Assembly (NCBI RefSeq): GCF_000003605.2
Contig: NW_003133868.1
Location: 1-38,656 of the forward strand
Length of the DNA: 38,656 nucleotides
Source of the DNA: Saccoglossus kowalevskii
Lineage: Eukaryota; Hemichordata; Enteropneusta; Harrimaniidae
Reading direction: 5' to 3'
Position numbers and translations under genes: made by a program. The notes under the pieces are model-generated. The model saw nothing but the letters and a program-made list of their open reading frames with translations. It did not search any database and had not been told where the DNA came from. Positions within the stretch are counted from its first letter, which is position 1. Each line of letters opens with the position of its first letter. Below are positions 37,012 to 38,656 of this stretch, piece by piece.

Positions 37012-38288
37012 AATATGGTACCAACAACCTCACTGGCTCATACTAATATGGTACCAACAACCTCACTGGCTTGTAGACTAATATGGTACCAACAACCTCA
37101 CTGGCTCAGACTAATATGGTACCAGCAATCTCACTGGCTCATAGACTAATATGGTACCAACAACCACACTGGCTCATAGACTAATATGGTACCAACAACT
37201 TCACTGGCTTATGGACTAATAGGGTACCAACAACCTCACTGGCTCAGACTAATATGGTACCAACAACCTAACTGGCTCATAGACTAATATGGTACCAACA
37301 ACCTCACTGGCTCAGACTAATATGGTACCAGCAATCTCACTGACTCATAGACTAATATGGTACCAACAACCTCACTGGATCATAGACTAATATGGTACCA
37401 ACAACCTCACTGGCTCATAGACTAATATGGTACCAACAACCTCACTGGCTCATTGACTAATATGGTACCAACAACCTCACTGGCTCATAGATTAATATGG
37501 TACCAGCAATCTCACTGGCTCATGGACTAATATGGTACCAACAACCTCACTGGCTCATAGACTAATATGGTACCAACAACCTCACTGGCTCATAGACTAA
37601 TATGGTACCAACAACCTCACTGGCTCATTCACTAATATGGTACCAACAACCTCACTGGCTCATAGATTAATATGGTACCAGCAATCTCACTGGCTCATGG
37701 ACTAATATGGTACCAACAACCTCACTGGCTCATATACCAATATGGTACCAACAACCTCACTGGCTCATTGACTAATATGGTACCAACAACCTCACTGGCT
37801 CATAGACTAATATGGTACCAACAACCTCACTGGCTTATAGACCAATATGGTACCAACAACCTCACTGGCTCATTGACTAATATGGTACCAACAACCTCAC
37901 TGGCTCATAGACTAATATGGTACCAACAACCTCACTGGCTTATAGACTAATATGGTACCAACAACCTCACTGGCTTATGGACTAATAGGGTACCAACAAC
38001 CTCACTGGCTCATTGACTAATATGGTACCAACAACCTCACTGGCTCATAGACTAATATGGTACCAACAACCTCACTGGCTCATAGACTAATATGGTACCA
38101 ACAACCTCACTGGCTCATGGACTAATATGGTACCAACAACCTCACTGGCTTAGAGACTAATATGGTACCAACAACCTCACTGGCTCATAGACTAATATGG
38201 TACCAACAACCTCACTGGCTTATGGACTAATAGGGTACCAACAACCTCACTGGCTCATAGACTAATATGGTACCAACAACCTCACTGG
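37012..38288 (+). repeat. 1,277-bp block, copy of 1898-3174
   Basis: See 1898-3174. Private changes include CTTGTAGAC near 37070, CTCATTCAC near 37627, GACCAATATGG near 37830 and CTTAGAGAC near 38150. The GACCAAT change removes an in-frame stop and explains the longest open frame of the array (37672-37950). Confidence 0.9.
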
Positions 38289-38393
38289 ATCAGACTAATA
38301 TGGTACCAGCAATCTCACTGGCTCATGGACTAATATGGTACCAACAACCTCACTGGCTCATAGACTAATATGGTACCAACAACCTCACTGGCT

Positions 38394-38656
38394 CAGACAA
38401 ATATGGTACCAGCAATCGCACTGGCTCATGGACTAATATGGTACCAACAACCTCACTGGCTCATAGACTAATATGGTACCAACAACCTCACTGGCTCATG
38501 GACTAATATGGTACCAACAACCTCACTGGCTCATGGACTAATATGGTACCAACAACCTCACTGGCTCATACACTAATATGGTACCAACAACCTCACTGGC
38601 TCATGGACTAATAAGGTACCAATATCCTCACTGGCTCAGTGACTAATATGGTACCA
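38394..38656 (+). repeat. Third copy of the AATAAGG/CTCAGTGAC module, cut by window end
   Basis: CAGACAAATATGG at 38394 and AATAAGGTACC (AAGG at 38613) lie 6,648 and 6,683 bp from the equivalents at 31746 and 31930; the 35-bp difference is one unit. AATATCCTCACTGG near 38621 is a double variant. The array continues past the window. Confidence 0.82.

Larger units (their letters stand above)
921..38656 (+). repeat. 35-bp satellite/minisatellite array, truncated at window end
   Basis: Every part of this interval is built from one head-to-tail unit. A canonical copy is 956-990: it opens with ACTAATATGG, has the palindrome TGGTACCA at unit positions 8-15, continues CAACAACCTCACTGG and ends with a tag, usually CTCATAG. 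Its composition is 12 A, 10 C, 8 T and 5 G, so the plus strand is A/C-rich. The consensus has no CpG. Length variants are mostly 33 bp (tag CAG or CATAC) and occasionally 34, 36 or 37 bp. I found no inverted unit, no insertion and no unique spacer. About 37.7 kb is visible and no 3' flank is reached, so the true size is unknown. The consensus is called from direct reading; I do not recognise it as a named satellite. Confidence 0.98.

Noticed and set aside
37672-37950. 92-residue repeated open frame, as if a tandem-repeat protein
   Set aside because: The 35-bp period breaks frame, indels are not multiples of 3, and the open stretch depends on two chance GACCAAT changes. There is no conservation of frame between duplicated blocks.
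921-38656. CRISPR array
   Set aside because: Units abut head to tail with no unique spacers, and there are no cas genes. The scale and structure are those of a satellite.
921-38656. Centromeric satellite with CENP-B-like box
   Set aside because: The CENP-B box needs CpG-containing sequence, and the consensus unit has no CpG. A centromeric role cannot be excluded, but nothing in the sequence supports it.
921-38656. TACTAAT-like splice branch points in CATACTAATATGG units
   Set aside because: The motif arises from the 2-bp-short tag and has no accompanying polypyrimidine tract or exon.

Overview
This window contains no convincing gene. It is a short stretch of non-repetitive, AT-rich DNA (1-920) followed by one uninterrupted tandem array of a 35-bp unit (921-38656) that runs off the right edge. 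Dividing its length by the mean unit size gives roughly 1,080 units; this is an estimate, not a count. All units point the same way. An array this large, with nested higher-order organisation and no operons or compact genes beside it, points to a eukaryotic nuclear genome. Nothing here identifies the species, and the CpG-poor unit and the flank are not diagnostic.

The unit (a canonical copy is 956-990) carries the 8-bp palindrome TGGTACCA, with a KpnI-type GGTACC core, at unit positions 8-15. It ends in a variable tag: CATAG, CATTG, CATGG, TTATAG, TTATGG, or the 2-bp-shorter CAG and CATAC forms. Reading the tags in order shows nested layers. There is a 5-unit (175-bp) module, a 12-unit (415-bp) tandem duplication at the 5' end, a 17-unit (593-bp) higher-order repeat with exact spacing in at least five places, and larger direct duplications with periods of 1,137, 1,223, 1,641 and 1,800 bp. 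Many blocks of 0.3-1.35 kb recur 2-35 kb apart at 98-100% identity.

By region: 921-5.4 kb is the 593-bp family plus the CCTTA/GGTATC module. From 6.0 to 7.4 kb is a block shared with 17.2-18.6 kb, ending in an irregular stretch (7.36-7.57 kb). From 8.3 to 15.5 kb is a second family rich in 33-bp units, with markers such as AACGACC, TATACC and ATTGTACC. From 15.5 to 24.3 kb the first family returns. From 24.05 to 24.97 kb is a three-source chimera. From 25.5 to 28.0 kb is the first family again, and 28.0-30.3 kb is a tandem pair of second-family 1,137-bp repeats. From 30.4 to 38.6 kb the first family again copies segments found at 1.9-5.4 kb and 16.4-19.1 kb. The blocks do not act as genes. 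The pattern fits repeated unequal exchange or gene conversion with whole-unit register. All reading frames in the array are by-products of the 35-bp period and are not annotated as coding.
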